Counted from the stretch's first letter, positions 24,507 through 33,164 are shown. The stretch: 64,000 nt of DNA from VXOI01 sp965261945 (GCA_965261945.1 CBDHEF010000002.1:682001-746000); one strand, 5' to 3'. The notes: generated by a model from the sequence alone, not told the origin. Translations and numbers: made by a program.

Positions 24507-25328
24507 TCAGCATCGGAGAGTTTGGGGGAAATATCTGGCCTCCAGGTAGTCCAGGTATTCGGAATCTGCCTGATTGGATGCGCAAAGCCGGCCATAAGCC
24601 TTTTGGTACGTGAGCGACTTGAATCGTATTTCTTCCCCCACGCGGTTGGCGAAGCCCCAGATTTCCTTCTTGTGCGCTTCTGATCTCTTCCCTGGGCAGT
24701 CGTAGTACAGGTAGTACAAGCTAAATTGGTCGTGCTTAGCCAACCCAAGCACGTGTTTGAGAAGCTGATACGGGTCTAGGTACTCGAACCGATGCAGTTG
24801 GCCGTGTAGTTCCTCCGCAAAGACCTGACATATCGGCAACCCCGCGCCTGCCCAAAGACCACCGGCAGAGGGAAAATACGACGACTTAAATCTCGACTCG
24901 ACTTTGGTTGAACGTACCAAGTACTCGGTAAATTTGCTCTCCACCGCAACGACGGCCCCAGAGCTAAGGGTTATGGCGACATCAAGATGGGGCGGTGTGC
25001 CTTTAAGTCCGGTAGGGAACTGCGCTTCAAACTCCAATGACTCAGCGCAGTTCGCGTCTATTCCCAAGGCCGACAAAAGAGGAGTCTTGTCCTTGTCTGT
25101 CCAATAATCGAAGAAGTTGGCCACCAACGCCGAAGACGAGTGCAATGCCTTCATACGTCCGGTTAGCTCCGAGCCGGCCCCTCTTTCAAAGCCTTGCCGC
25201 GCGCGAGCCGAAAGAGGCTTCCACAGGTTGGCCTCAACCTCTCGCACGTAGCCCTTGAAATCGAAAGGGATGCCCTTCGACCTGGCCCAATTTTGCTGTG
25301 ACTTCTTTATTTCAGGTTCTGCAATCAT
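24507..25328 (-). CDS. PD-(D/E)XK nuclease-like protein
   Basis: 273 aa protein of a restriction-endonuclease-like family. The likely catalytic core is PPHLDVAITLSSGAVVAVESKFTEYL: an Asp in HLDVAI, then ExK in VESKF. Flanking helices contain many aromatic residues (FFDYWTDKDK, FSLYYLYYDCPG). No methyltransferase or other partner is adjacent; its neighbours are a decayed PaREP1-like gene and an Asp-box propeller. The start at ATG 25328 is the first available; no strong Shine-Dalgarno. Function (defence, repair or other) unknown. Confidence 0.7.
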   Translation of the reverse strand: MIAEPEIKKSQQNWARSKGIPFDFKGYVREVEANLWKPLSARARQGFERGAGSELTGRMKALHSSSALVANFFDYWTDKDKTPLLSALGIDANCAESLEFEAQFPTGLKGTPPHLDVAITLSSGAVVAVESKFTEYLVRSTKVESRFKSSYFPSAGGLWAGAGLPICQVFAEELHGQLHRFEYLDPYQLLKHVLGLAKHDQFSLYYLYYDCPGKRSEAHKKEIWGFANRVGEEIRFKSLTYQKAYGRLCASNQADSEYLDYLEARYFPQTLRC

Positions 25329-25370
25329 CCGGTTCTCGCTCTGGTGTTTAAGGGGCGGTGGGCCGCGTCG

Positions 25371-26369
25371 TCAGCCAGCGGCCACCGCCAGCGCACCCAC
25401 CGCCACCGACGGCAGCGTCACCGGCAGCCGCTCCCACGTCTCGCCCCGGTCGCCGCTGACGTACAGCTCACCCCCGTCCGTGCCGGCGTAGACGTCGGTG
25501 GGCGATGAGGGGTCCCAGTCGAAGGCCACCACCATATCCTCGGCTTCTTCGCCTTCTCCGACGCCCTCGACCAGCCGCCATGATTGGCCGCCGTTGGTGG
25601 AGCGGTAGAACTGCGGCGCCTTGCGCCGGGCGTTCTCCGACACCGTTACTAGCACCAGGTCGGCGTCGTCGGGGGCGGCGGCTACGTGGAGGGTGTAGCG
25701 GCGTTCCAGCCCGTCGTTAATCTTCTCCCAGTTATCTCCGCCGTCACTGCTGCGGTAGGGCGCGCTGGCGGTGGCGGCGTAGACGCGCTGCGGGCGGTCT
25801 GCGCCCAAGTGCAGGCAGTGGATGTCGTCGTCCAGACCCGGCAACTGTTGCCAGCTATTGCCGCCGTCGCGGGAGCGCACCACGCCGCCCACTTCGATGC
25901 CAGCGTACAAAAGGTTGTCGTCGCCGGGCGCCACGCGCAGGTCGCGGACGTGAGAGTCGCGGGTGGGCGCATGAAATCCCCATTGGGCGGACTCTGGAAC
26001 GGCCCGGAAACCGGCACATTCACCCCAACTTGCCCCGCCATCGTCTGATCGGAACAGGGTCGCCGGTTCGCTCCCAGCGTAGACCGCATCGGGAAGAGAA
26101 GGATGAGCCAGAACGCTGTGGGCGTAGTCCGAGGGATAAGACTCGATGTGCGTCCAAGTCGCCCCGGCGTCGTCGGTGCGGTAGACGCCCGCCTCGTAGG
26201 CTGCCAGCCAGGCTCGCTCCGGGTTGACCGGGCTGGCCGTGAGCCGGGCCGCCGCGTGGGGCAGCGGCGTCACCGGTCCCTGTCGCCAGCTCTTCCCGCC
26301 GTCCTCGCTGCTGACGGCGCACACCCCGTCGTGCATCCCAACGTAGATAATGCTCTTCTCCTGCGACAT
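25371..26369 (-). CDS. Asp-box (BNR-like) beta-propeller protein
   Basis: 332 aa protein with at least seven Asp-box motifs of the SxDxGxxW type (SEDGGKSW, TDDAGATW, SDDGGASW, SRDGGNSW, SSDGGDNW, STNGGQSW, SGDRGETW), one per propeller blade. This is the architecture of sialidase-like or photosystem-II-stability-factor-like propellers; no sialidase arginine triad can be assigned. No signal peptide. Ends 42 bases from the nuclease-like gene start on the same strand. Confidence 0.85.
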   Translation of the reverse strand: MSQEKSIIYVGMHDGVCAVSSEDGGKSWRQGPVTPLPHAAARLTASPVNPERAWLAAYEAGVYRTDDAGATWTHIESYPSDYAHSVLAHPSLPDAVYAGSEPATLFRSDDGGASWGECAGFRAVPESAQWGFHAPTRDSHVRDLRVAPGDDNLLYAGIEVGGVVRSRDGGNSWQQLPGLDDDIHCLHLGADRPQRVYAATASAPYRSSDGGDNWEKINDGLERRYTLHVAAAPDDADLVLVTVSENARRKAPQFYRSTNGGQSWRLVEGVGEGEEAEDMVVAFDWDPSSPTDVYAGTDGGELYVSGDRGETWERLPVTLPSVAVGALAVAAG

Positions 26370-26495
26370 GGCATCTACCCCCTTGCCTTCCTTGATCTCA
26401 AATTATGTTAAATCATCACCCTTCTGGATGGATTATAAGCCAATCGAACCCGCCGCGGTTGGGCCATAGGTTGGGCCATAGTTGGATGGTTGGGC

Positions 26496-26524
26496 TTTAC
26501 GATTCTCGCCGGCAATACTATGAT
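26496..26524 (+). promoter_or_regulatory. Probable promoter of tRNA-Val(TAC)
   Basis: TTTACG and TATGAT are separated by 17 bases, 12 bases before the tRNA gene. Just upstream, GGTTGGGCCATAG is repeated twice in tandem (around 26456-26482). Confidence 0.5.
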
Positions 26525-26535
26525 AGATGCGCAAA

Positions 26536-26609
26536 GGGTGGTTAGCTCAGCTGGTTAGAGCACCTGCTTTACACGCAGGGGGTCGCAGGTTCGAGTCCTG
26601 CACCGCCCA
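26536..26609 (+). tRNA. tRNA-Val(TAC)
   Basis: Acceptor GGGTGGT/ACCGCCC, anticodon stem CCTGC/GCAGG around loop TTTACAC (anticodon TAC), T arm GCAGG-TTCGAGT-CCTGC. Unlike the other tRNAs here, CCA is not encoded (the sequence continues CTTT after the discriminator). Confidence 0.94.
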
Positions 26610-26695
26610 CTTTCGCTATCTGAGCAGACTTAATTCATAACTCTTCCGCCCACCATCACTGTTCTCCTGGGGCCGGGTTCATAGCCGACGAGCCT

Positions 26696-27025
26696 GTGGA
26701 ACCCAGGGACGAAGCCTGCAATGCCCTCCATGAACTTTTGGAGGCCATGGGCAATTACAACGAAGAGCTGGTTAACGCCGGTATTCTTTTGAGCGGAGAG
26801 GGCCTTCAGCCATCATCTCATGGAGTGTTAGTGGCTTTTGGTTGCGCGGAGCGCGCGGTCATCGACGGCCCCTTTCCGTCGCCTGGGGAGTTGTTGTCCA
26901 ACTTCTGGATTTGGCAGGCAGAGGACATGGCCGAGGCCGTGGAGTGGGTAAAGCGTTGGCCCAATCCTATGCCCGGCCCCAGCGAAATAGAGATTCGCCC
27001 CGTCAGGACTTCGGTGAGTCCATGA
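26696..27025 (+). CDS. YCII-related DGPF-domain protein, N-terminally short
   Basis: 109 aa protein with the DGPF-domain pattern: LEAMGNYNEELVNAGILLSGEGL, the signature AVIDGPFPSPGELLSNFWIW, and AVEWVKRWPNP with an EIEIRPV end. Typical members begin with a short beta strand of the MKYMLLI type; that strand is absent and the frame opens at GTG 86 bases after tRNA-Val(TAC). The gene may have lost its 5' end. Function of the family is unclear; it often sits beside ECF sigma factors, not seen here. Confidence 0.75.
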   Translation: MEPRDEACNALHELLEAMGNYNEELVNAGILLSGEGLQPSSHGVLVAFGCAERAVIDGPFPSPGELLSNFWIWQAEDMAEAVEWVKRWPNPMPGPSEIEIRPVRTSVSP

Positions 27026-27117
27026 CACCCGAGGCCCGCGAGCGGGAAGACCGGCTCAGAGAACAGGTTGACAACCGCCAGGCGCAGTTTTCTGATTCGG
27101 ATAACGGCAACGCATGA
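27022..27117 (+). CDS. Possible 31 aa ORF overlapping the DGPF gene
   Basis: The ATG shares bases with the stop of the upstream gene (ATGA) and opens a highly charged 31-residue frame (MTPEAREREDRLREQ). No family is recognised. It may be a chance frame or a short coupled gene. The rest of the gap to 27213 holds nothing I can identify. Confidence 0.3.
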   Translation: MTPEAREREDRLREQVDNRQAQFSDSDNGNA

Positions 27118-27213
27118 GAACTGACTGACCTGCCCGCGGGGTTTCAGGTATTCTGCTCCTCTCAACTACCCAAGAACTGGTTCCCCCTAGATGGAAGGTA
27201 GATGGAAGGGCCT

Positions 27214-29121
27214 TTAGCTGGCGTCCGTCTGCTGGTGGCGGCCAATGTAGCCGACGATAACCTGCCGCAGGCTATCGTCCCAGTCGAAGGCGATTCGGAT
27301 GGTGTACCTGGCATCAAAATTGGTGCCCTTTCCGATGTGCTCTTCCAGCCGGTAGGTCTTCCCGTAGGCACGGGCGGTGTAGGACTTCTTGTAGCGCGAC
27401 ACGGTAGTTTCGCCCTGGTCGCTCTTGTACCACCAGCCGCAGGCTTCCTTGATTGACTGGTCGAAATTGGTGACCCGCAACTGCCCCATCTTGGACTTAT
27501 AGTAGGTGGTTGCCAGCCATTGCAGAGCTTCCCATACCTTCTCTGGCCGGATAAATGGGTTTGACTCGATGCTCGACTCCGAGTTGGGGGCAAAGGTCAG
27601 CTCCTTCTTGAACCGCGACTTGGCCATCTCCACGGCGGTGTTGACGTTCTCAACGTCCACGACGGTGATTTCGCCGCGTTCCAACACCCCCTCCTTGGAG
27701 GACAAGTACGCCAGACGCCATGATTCTTCCATTTCCTGGCTTTCGTAGAGTTCCGCCTTCAGGGTCTCTACTTCGTCGCGAAGGCTCCGGTTTTCCGCTC
27801 GCAGTGCGTCCCCGTCGTTCCTTAAGCCGAGGTTCTCCGACTGTAGGGAGGCGCGTTCTGTCTCGGCCTTCCCCGGCGGCTCGGCGATGGCGACGGAGCG
27901 GCCCGGCGTTTTGGACTCGGCCACCGGGAGCGCTTCCTGCAAAGGGTTTACTTGGTACGGCTCCCGTTCCGGCGCAGGCAGCTGTACGGCCTGCTTTTCG
28001 ACCGGCGCGACCCCTGGCTTGGGAACTTCCTGCACAGCCTCGGGCAGCGGGCTGTCCTCCGGAGTGGCTGTCCCGTCCGGCTCCGGGCTCTCCGGGGAGT
28101 CGCTGGCTTCGCTGTCGGAGCCTTCAACCATCAGGCCATCTATTTCTCGAATTGCGTTGAGGATGAGAGGTTGCAACTCTTCCCGTCTCCGGCTGCGCTC
28201 CCGCTCTTCGCTGATTCCGGGGGCGCGGTCGTGGATGGGCAGATACTCGGCCAGCAGGGACTGCAATCCATCCGCCAGCTTTAGAGTTGCGGAAGTATCG
28301 GCTTCGTGTGATACCCTTGCCGCCTTCCATAGTTGGGTATCCGTCTCGAAGAACTGCATCAGTCCCGCGAATTCCCTGCTGACGGCAGCGACGGTGGCGT
28401 CGAAGTCTGCCGACCAGCGGAGTTGAGCCGCCTTCTCTTGGATCAAATTTGATACCGATGCTGCGAAGACGGGTATCTCCCGCTCCCACTCCGTCGCGGT
28501 GGGCGGCAACTCGCGCAGGTAGGCGAGGGCGGCGGACAGTGCAGCCCCACCGTCGCCCTTTTCGGCATCCGGGTTGCGCGTTAGGGGAAACTTGCCAGAC
28601 ACGTAACAGAGCATCAGCGAAACGTCCTGCTCCTTATAGCCTTCATGGGCTTGCGAGAAGGCTTCCTGCTCGGCTCGCCATTCCCCCTCCAGCCAAACAC
28701 CGGGGAATCGCTTCTTGGCCGGGTCAAGGCCAGGCGGCTCCATCCCGCGGGAGGCCAAGTGGCGTTCCACTTCCTCGCGCAGGGGCGCATGGGACCCGGC
28801 CCAGCATCGTAGGATTGCCGCAGACAGTATGTCGGATACAAGGACAGCCTGCTGCACGGGTGCCTGGAGCAGGAAGCTGGAATTGCCCAGTGCCCGCCCG
28901 GCCTGACCCCGCCGGAAACCTCCGGTGGTGGGGACAATCTCCTCGTTCACTGCCGAGCGCAGGGCTTCCTGATCTCCTCGCGGCAGCTTGGAAAACTCGT
29001 TCAGCACCCGACTGACCACCGTGCTGTGATGCCCAGCATCGAGCAGTCCTTCCAGCGAAAATATGGCGCTGATTGGCATGCCTTTCGGTCTGGATTGCCC
29101 GTCCACAACCTCTTCTGCCAT
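27214..29121 (-). CDS. Large coiled-coil protein with C-terminal YxxEEHI-type domain, unknown function
   Basis: About 635 aa. Residues 1-340 are helical with no family I recognise; 350-440 is a Pro/Glu-rich, probably disordered linker (DSPESPEPDG and similar); about 440-500 is a coiled coil (ENLGLRNDGDALRAEN, VETLKAEL); the C-terminal 140 residues form a compact domain with LTFAPNSESSIESNPF, VWEALQWLATTYY, YGKTYRLEEHIGKG and IRIAFDWDD followed by VIVGYIGRHQ. That last part recalls domains ending RIYFxWD...VGHVGRHLP in actinobacterial proteins of unknown role. The start at 29121 has CAGGAG 9 bases upstream. A promoter is predicted at 29208-29237. Confidence 0.75.
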   Translation of the reverse strand: MAEEVVDGQSRPKGMPISAIFSLEGLLDAGHHSTVVSRVLNEFSKLPRGDQEALRSAVNEEIVPTTGGFRRGQAGRALGNSSFLLQAPVQQAVLVSDILSAAILRCWAGSHAPLREEVERHLASRGMEPPGLDPAKKRFPGVWLEGEWRAEQEAFSQAHEGYKEQDVSLMLCYVSGKFPLTRNPDAEKGDGGAALSAALAYLRELPPTATEWEREIPVFAASVSNLIQEKAAQLRWSADFDATVAAVSREFAGLMQFFETDTQLWKAARVSHEADTSATLKLADGLQSLLAEYLPIHDRAPGISEERERSRRREELQPLILNAIREIDGLMVEGSDSEASDSPESPEPDGTATPEDSPLPEAVQEVPKPGVAPVEKQAVQLPAPEREPYQVNPLQEALPVAESKTPGRSVAIAEPPGKAETERASLQSENLGLRNDGDALRAENRSLRDEVETLKAELYESQEMEESWRLAYLSSKEGVLERGEITVVDVENVNTAVEMAKSRFKKELTFAPNSESSIESNPFIRPEKVWEALQWLATTYYKSKMGQLRVTNFDQSIKEACGWWYKSDQGETTVSRYKKSYTARAYGKTYRLEEHIGKGTNFDARYTIRIAFDWDDSLRQVIVGYIGRHQQTDAS

Positions 29122-29207
29122 ATCTGAAACTCCTGTTGCTTCCCGGTGCGGCTCAGCAGGTTGTGGCCGCTGCCGGGATCGTTTTCGCATCCATATAATA
29201 AGGTGTT

Positions 29208-29237
29208 ATCATACGCCCGCCGGTATTGGCAGGGCAA
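29208..29237 (-). promoter_or_regulatory. Predicted promoter of the coiled-coil gene
   Basis: On the minus strand TTGCCC (29232-29237) and TATGAT (29208-29213) are separated by 18 bases, about 85 bases before the chosen start codon. The rest of the 268 bp divergent gap to 29390 shows no gene. Confidence 0.45.
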
Positions 29238-29389
29238 ACTCTATTACCCTGCGCATGAGGGCGAACCGCCGAATTGACATTAACCCGCCCGTATTGCAAA
29301 ATCGCCCAAGCGGTCCCCCGTCGGACAGCCCTTTTAGGAGGCTGTTTCGCAAACCCACCAAACGGTTTGAAATAGGAGGAGTCTCAAAT

Positions 29390-30673
29390 ATGTTGAAAAT
29401 CGGCCATGTCGTAGTGCGCCCAGGCCGTCGCCATGGTGACGACCCGGTCGAGATTCCCGTCCCCGAAGAACTGGAAACCGTGCCAGGCATCCCTATGAAC
29501 AGTAAGGATGTTGACTTCTACAGCCGGGAGTACCCGCTCCAGCGCCAGCAGGTGGAACACGCCGCAGATACCGAGTGGGCGCCCTCTGTTGGCACTCCTG
29601 CTATGCAGAAGTATCACCACGAACACCAGGAGGTAATGGAGCAGTTCTACCCGCTGATGAACCGCTCCGGCGACCTGCCTCCCACCGGCACACCCACGGG
29701 CGAGGATGTGACCGACCTGATACGCAACAAGGCCCGCGAGATGGGTTATCTGGAAGTGGGTTTCACCGCCCACGACCCGCGTTTCATCTACCAGGACCGC
29801 AAGGACCACGTAAAGTACGGCAACGCCGTCTGTCTGGCCTTGGAGCAGGACTTTGCGGAAACGCAGACGGCCCCCAGCATGGCCGCCGAGCACGGTCACT
29901 TCGGCACCTACGAAATTCAGGCTCCGATGGGCCTGGAGATGGCCGAGTTCATCCGCTCGCTGGGCTATGGAGCGCAGGTGCACGGCCCCAGCAACCACAG
30001 TGCGGCCACCATACCCATGTTCGTCGCCGCCGGGCTGGGACAGTTGGGCGCCAATGGGCAGTTGCTCACCCCGCACGCCGGCGCGCGCTGCCGTCTCCAG
30101 ATCATCACCACAGACGCCCCGGTCACCTTCAACGAACCGATTGACTACGGCTTCCATGCCTTCTGCCAGGTGTGCCAGGTCTGCGTCAACCGCTGCCCTG
30201 GCCGCGCCCTGATGCGCGAAAAGATCTGGTGGCGTGGGGTGGAAAAGAACAAGCTCATCTACAAGCGCTGCCGCCCGGTAATGTCGCGTTACGAGGGCTG
30301 CGCCATCTGCATGAAAGTCTGCCCCATCAACAAGTACGGGGCCAAGGCCGTCATGGAGTATTATGCCGAGACCGGCCAGGTGCTGGGCAAGGGCACCCAC
30401 GACCTGGAAGGCTACACCCTGCACGAGGAAAGCACCGGCAAATTCGCCACCGGCTACTTTGGCCCCGGTGAACTGCCCACCTTCAACGCCGAATTCTTCA
30501 GGATTCCCAACGGCACCCGCGAGAACGCCGCTCTTGAGGAGCTCATCGGGCACATCAAGGACAAGCAGGGCCATCTCGACCGCCCGGAGGACGACCGGGC
30601 GCTGTTCGACTTCCGCGACCGTCTGCGGACTATCGTCGGCGGCGAGAGCGTCAGCGACAGCACGATGTTCTAG
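29390..30673 (+). CDS. Reductive-dehalogenase-like Fe-S protein without Tat signal
   Basis: 427 aa. The C-terminal half carries two 4Fe-4S cluster motifs, CQVCQVCVNRCPGRA and CAICMKVCPINKYG, preceded by the corrinoid-domain-like stretch AEFIRSLGYGAQVHGPSN, IPMFVAAGLGQLGANGQLLTP and RLQIITTDAPV, the order found in RdhA and QueG-type cobalamin enzymes. There is no twin-arginine signal and no RdhB anchor gene, so it is predicted cytosolic, like Tat-less RdhA homologues. Substrate unknown; dehalogenation is possible but not shown. GGAGGA lies 9 bases before the ATG; the frame upstream is open but has no similarity. Confidence 0.85.
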   Translation: MLKIGHVVVRPGRRHGDDPVEIPVPEELETVPGIPMNSKDVDFYSREYPLQRQQVEHAADTEWAPSVGTPAMQKYHHEHQEVMEQFYPLMNRSGDLPPTGTPTGEDVTDLIRNKAREMGYLEVGFTAHDPRFIYQDRKDHVKYGNAVCLALEQDFAETQTAPSMAAEHGHFGTYEIQAPMGLEMAEFIRSLGYGAQVHGPSNHSAATIPMFVAAGLGQLGANGQLLTPHAGARCRLQIITTDAPVTFNEPIDYGFHAFCQVCQVCVNRCPGRALMREKIWWRGVEKNKLIYKRCRPVMSRYEGCAICMKVCPINKYGAKAVMEYYAETGQVLGKGTHDLEGYTLHEESTGKFATGYFGPGELPTFNAEFFRIPNGTRENAALEELIGHIKDKQGHLDRPEDDRALFDFRDRLRTIVGGESVSDSTMF

Positions 30674-30701
30674 CGGCCCGGCCTTACCGGAAGGCTGACA
30701 C

Positions 30702-30726
30702 AGGGGCGCACAGCCGTGCGCCCCTA
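30702..30726. repeat. GGGGCGCA...TGCGCCCC palindrome (family C)
   Basis: AGGGGCGCA-CAGCCG-TGCGCCCCT hairpin just after the RdhA-like gene; an almost identical copy lies at 57251-57276 after the TPP-enzyme gene. Both follow a stop codon and may serve as terminators or mRNA-end structures. Confidence 0.6.
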
Positions 30727-30768
30727 CATATTGACCGGAAGACTTGAGAGTCAGAGGGACTGGAACAA

Positions 30769-31383
30769 GTGAAGCAATCTTGGTGGGCAGAAGGTGACCT
30801 GTTTGAGGGTTGCAACTGCAACTTGTTATGCCCGTGTCACATCACCTTTCGGCAGCCCCCAACCAACGGGTACTGCGAAGCCATCTGGGGCGTATCCTTC
30901 GATGGGGGACGCTTCGGGGAGGTGGACTTGGCCGGGCTGGGCGCTGTGATTCTCGTTCACTCGCCGGGGCCGACCATGGCCGATGGCGACTGGACATCGG
31001 TGCTGTACGTGGACGATGCAGCTGGTGACGACCAAGCAGAGACGCTCCGGGCCATCTTCAGCGGCGAGGCCGGCGGGCCATGGGAGATCCTGAGCCAGTT
31101 CTTTCGCAACGGCCAGTTGACGGCGGTTCGGAAAGTTCCGCTGGAGATTTCCATAGACGCCACCACCCGCACCCTCCGCGCCTCCGACCGGGTGTTGCTG
31201 GAAGTGCAGGCCATCCGCGGCGCCGACCGCGATGGCTTGGCGACCATCACCAACCTTCGCAACGTGATCCACGGGCCTGTACACACCCTGGCCCGCTCCA
31301 ACCAGAGGATAAAAGACGAAACAATCTCCTGGGAGGAGCAGGGCAAGCACGGCCTGTACAGCCGCTTCCGCTGGGAGGGTTGA
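30769..31383 (+). CDS. DUF1326 domain protein
   Basis: 204 aa protein matching the DUF1326 pattern: WWAEGDLFEGCNCNLLCPC near the N-terminus (four cysteines that may bind metal), then YCEAIWGVSFDGGRFGEVDL and a C-terminal NVIHGPVHTLARSNQ stretch. Function of the family is not known. It starts with GTG; no strong Shine-Dalgarno. It follows the RdhA-like gene by about 95 bases, with the family C hairpin between. Confidence 0.85.
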   Translation: MKQSWWAEGDLFEGCNCNLLCPCHITFRQPPTNGYCEAIWGVSFDGGRFGEVDLAGLGAVILVHSPGPTMADGDWTSVLYVDDAAGDDQAETLRAIFSGEAGGPWEILSQFFRNGQLTAVRKVPLEISIDATTRTLRASDRVLLEVQAIRGADRDGLATITNLRNVIHGPVHTLARSNQRIKDETISWEEQGKHGLYSRFRWEG

Positions 31384-31432
31384 AGCAGACAGCCCGCGCG
31401 CCGACAACTCTGGCGATTGGCGTCTTATCCCG

Positions 31433-31460
31433 TCATTCCCGCTAATGCGGGGGAATCCAT
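31433..31460. repeat. CATTCCCGC...GCGGGGGAATC palindrome (family B)
   Basis: GTCATTCCCGCTAATGCGGG followed by GGAATCC is a dispersed hairpin. Related arms occur twice inside the MITE-like element at 53727-53905. Confidence 0.5.
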
Positions 31461-31479
31461 GCGCCTTTGCGGCAGACGC

Positions 31480-31517
31480 CCTCACCCTAACCCTCTCCCA
31501 GAGGGAGAGGGAATTTT
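31480..31517. repeat. Dispersed CCTCACCCTAACCCTCTCCC repeat (family A)
   Basis: A clear copy of the repeat, with CCCTCTCCC facing GGGAGAGGG, at the convergent end of the DUF1326 and amidohydrolase genes. The minus-strand amidohydrolase ends within a few bases of it. Confidence 0.6.
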
Positions 31518-32746
31518 TAATGGTCAAACAGGTCTCGGTGCACCCGCCCCTCTTTCATCACCAGCCGGATGCACTCCCGTTCCTGCAAGACTGTTATGTC
31601 GTCCAGCGGACTGCCGTCCACCACAATCAGGTCGGCGAGCTTGCCCGGTTCCAGCGTTCCCAGGTCCGGCTCTAACCCGCAGCAGGCGGCGGCTTCGCGG
31701 GTTCCGGCGACGATGGCCTGCATCGGGGTCATGCCCGCATCAGCCAGCATTTCCAGTTCCACGGCGTTGTTTCCGTGGAACCAGCCCCCGGCATCGGTTC
31801 CCGCCACCACCCGGACGCCATAACGCATCGCCTGTTGCACCGTCTCGATGTGGTGCTCCCGGAACTCCCGCGCCTCCACCTGCGCCACCGGGTTGCCCTC
31901 GACGGAATGATGGGCAAACACTGTCAGGGTTGGCACCAGGGTGATGTCCTTGTCGGCCATCATCCGCAGCAGGTCGTGGTCCAGGTCGAGATAGCAGCCG
32001 TGTTCGATGGAGTCCACGCCGGCCTCAACAGCTGTGCGCAGGCCCGGTCCGCCGACAGCATGGCAGGCCACCCGGCGACCCAGGGCGTGGGACTCGTGCA
32101 CCAGAGCTTTCAATTCTTCCAGGCCATAGCAGGCATCGGTACCCAGATGGGTTGCCCGCCCGAATCCGGTCTGGAACACCTTGATCAGGTCGGCGCCGAC
32201 GCGGACGTTTTCCCTGACGACAACCCGGATTTCCTCCGCGCCGTCGGCAACGCCGTAGGGAATGTTCGGGTCGGGCATGGAATACCGCCGGTGTCCCGAT
32301 AACGTGGGCCGGTCCTGGACGCTGTGGGTCGGCCCCAACGGCCCGGCGGCCACCAACAGACGCGGCCCGTCCACCAGTCCCTCGCTCACCGCCGCCTTGA
32401 ACCCTGCCTCCAGCCAGCCGCAGTCGCGTATGGTGGTATAGCCGGATTGCAGCGTATCTTCGATGACGCGGGCGATGCGCAGCGTGCGGGTGCTGCGAGG
32501 CTCGGTCATGCCCCAGCGGCTCAGCAGGTCGTAGGTGAAGGATGCCAGGTGGTCGTGGCAGTCAATGAGGCCGGGCATTACTGTCATACCGCTTATGTCT
32601 ACCAGATCCGCGCCTTCCGGCACGGCAACCGCCGCCCGCGGCCCGGCGGCGGCGATGCGCCCGTCGTCGCCGACGAGAACCGTTGAATCAGCCAGCGGTT
32701 CCCCACCAAGACCATCAATCAGTGTTCCGCCTACCATCGCCAGCAT
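31517..32746 (-). CDS. Amidohydrolase (imidazolonepropionase/prolidase-like)
   Basis: 409 aa TIM-barrel metal-dependent hydrolase. Metal site: HDH in GLIDCHDHLAS, the carbamylated-lysine candidate in DLIKVF, histidines in ACHAVGG and SIEHGC, and Asp in GTDAGG. N- and C-terminal beta-sandwich segments (MLAMVGGTLIDG, LADLIVVDGSP) are complete. Related proteins hydrolyse Xaa-Pro dipeptides or cyclic amides; substrate cannot be fixed. Cytosolic. The upstream lipoprotein gene lies on the same strand. Confidence 0.9.
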   Translation of the reverse strand: MLAMVGGTLIDGLGGEPLADSTVLVGDDGRIAAAGPRAAVAVPEGADLVDISGMTVMPGLIDCHDHLASFTYDLLSRWGMTEPRSTRTLRIARVIEDTLQSGYTTIRDCGWLEAGFKAAVSEGLVDGPRLLVAAGPLGPTHSVQDRPTLSGHRRYSMPDPNIPYGVADGAEEIRVVVRENVRVGADLIKVFQTGFGRATHLGTDACYGLEELKALVHESHALGRRVACHAVGGPGLRTAVEAGVDSIEHGCYLDLDHDLLRMMADKDITLVPTLTVFAHHSVEGNPVAQVEAREFREHHIETVQQAMRYGVRVVAGTDAGGWFHGNNAVELEMLADAGMTPMQAIVAGTREAAACCGLEPDLGTLEPGKLADLIVVDGSPLDDITVLQERECIRLVMKEGRVHRDLFDH

Positions 32747-32779
32747 AGTTAACCCTCTTACGCCCGGTTGCTTGATGAA

Positions 32780-33164
32780 TCACCGTGAAATTATCTGGAC
32801 GTGGGCCGGCAGCGTCATCCCCTTTTCCTTCAGGGCCGCGTCCAGTTGAGACGGTTCGGAGAAATATAATTCTACCCCATGCGTCCTCGTCCGTCAGGAG
32901 AGTCTCGTTGCCCTCTGTTTCACCCGTGTCACCGCTGTCGGAACCGGCATCTGAAGAAACTGCCACTTCCAAAGCCGTTACGGGCGACTTGAGTTCAGGT
33001 GTGATCTCAGTGGCAAGAGGTCCGGCAGCGGCGGATGCCTGTGCGCCCGCTGTTACCGCCGATGGAGTGGCGGGCGGCTCCCCGCCGCAGGCTGCGATGG
33101 CGACGGCTGCGGCGAAGAGGATACCTAGCAGCAGGACAAGTCGGCTTCGGACGGATGCTATCAT
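32780..33164 (-). pseudogene. Small lipoprotein gene, frameshifted
   Basis: N-terminal signal LVLLLGILFAAAVAIAAC with lipobox IAAC, followed by a low-complexity Ala/Pro/Thr/Glu spacer ending ETLLTDEDAWG. After that the original frame continues as low-complexity residues into the next gene, while the +1 frame reads GVELYFSEPSQLDAALKE and KGMTLPAHVQIIS before stopping at 32780. The second reading looks like real protein and avoids overlap with the amidohydrolase, so a one-base change near 32870-32880 is likely. No family recognised. Confidence 0.55.
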
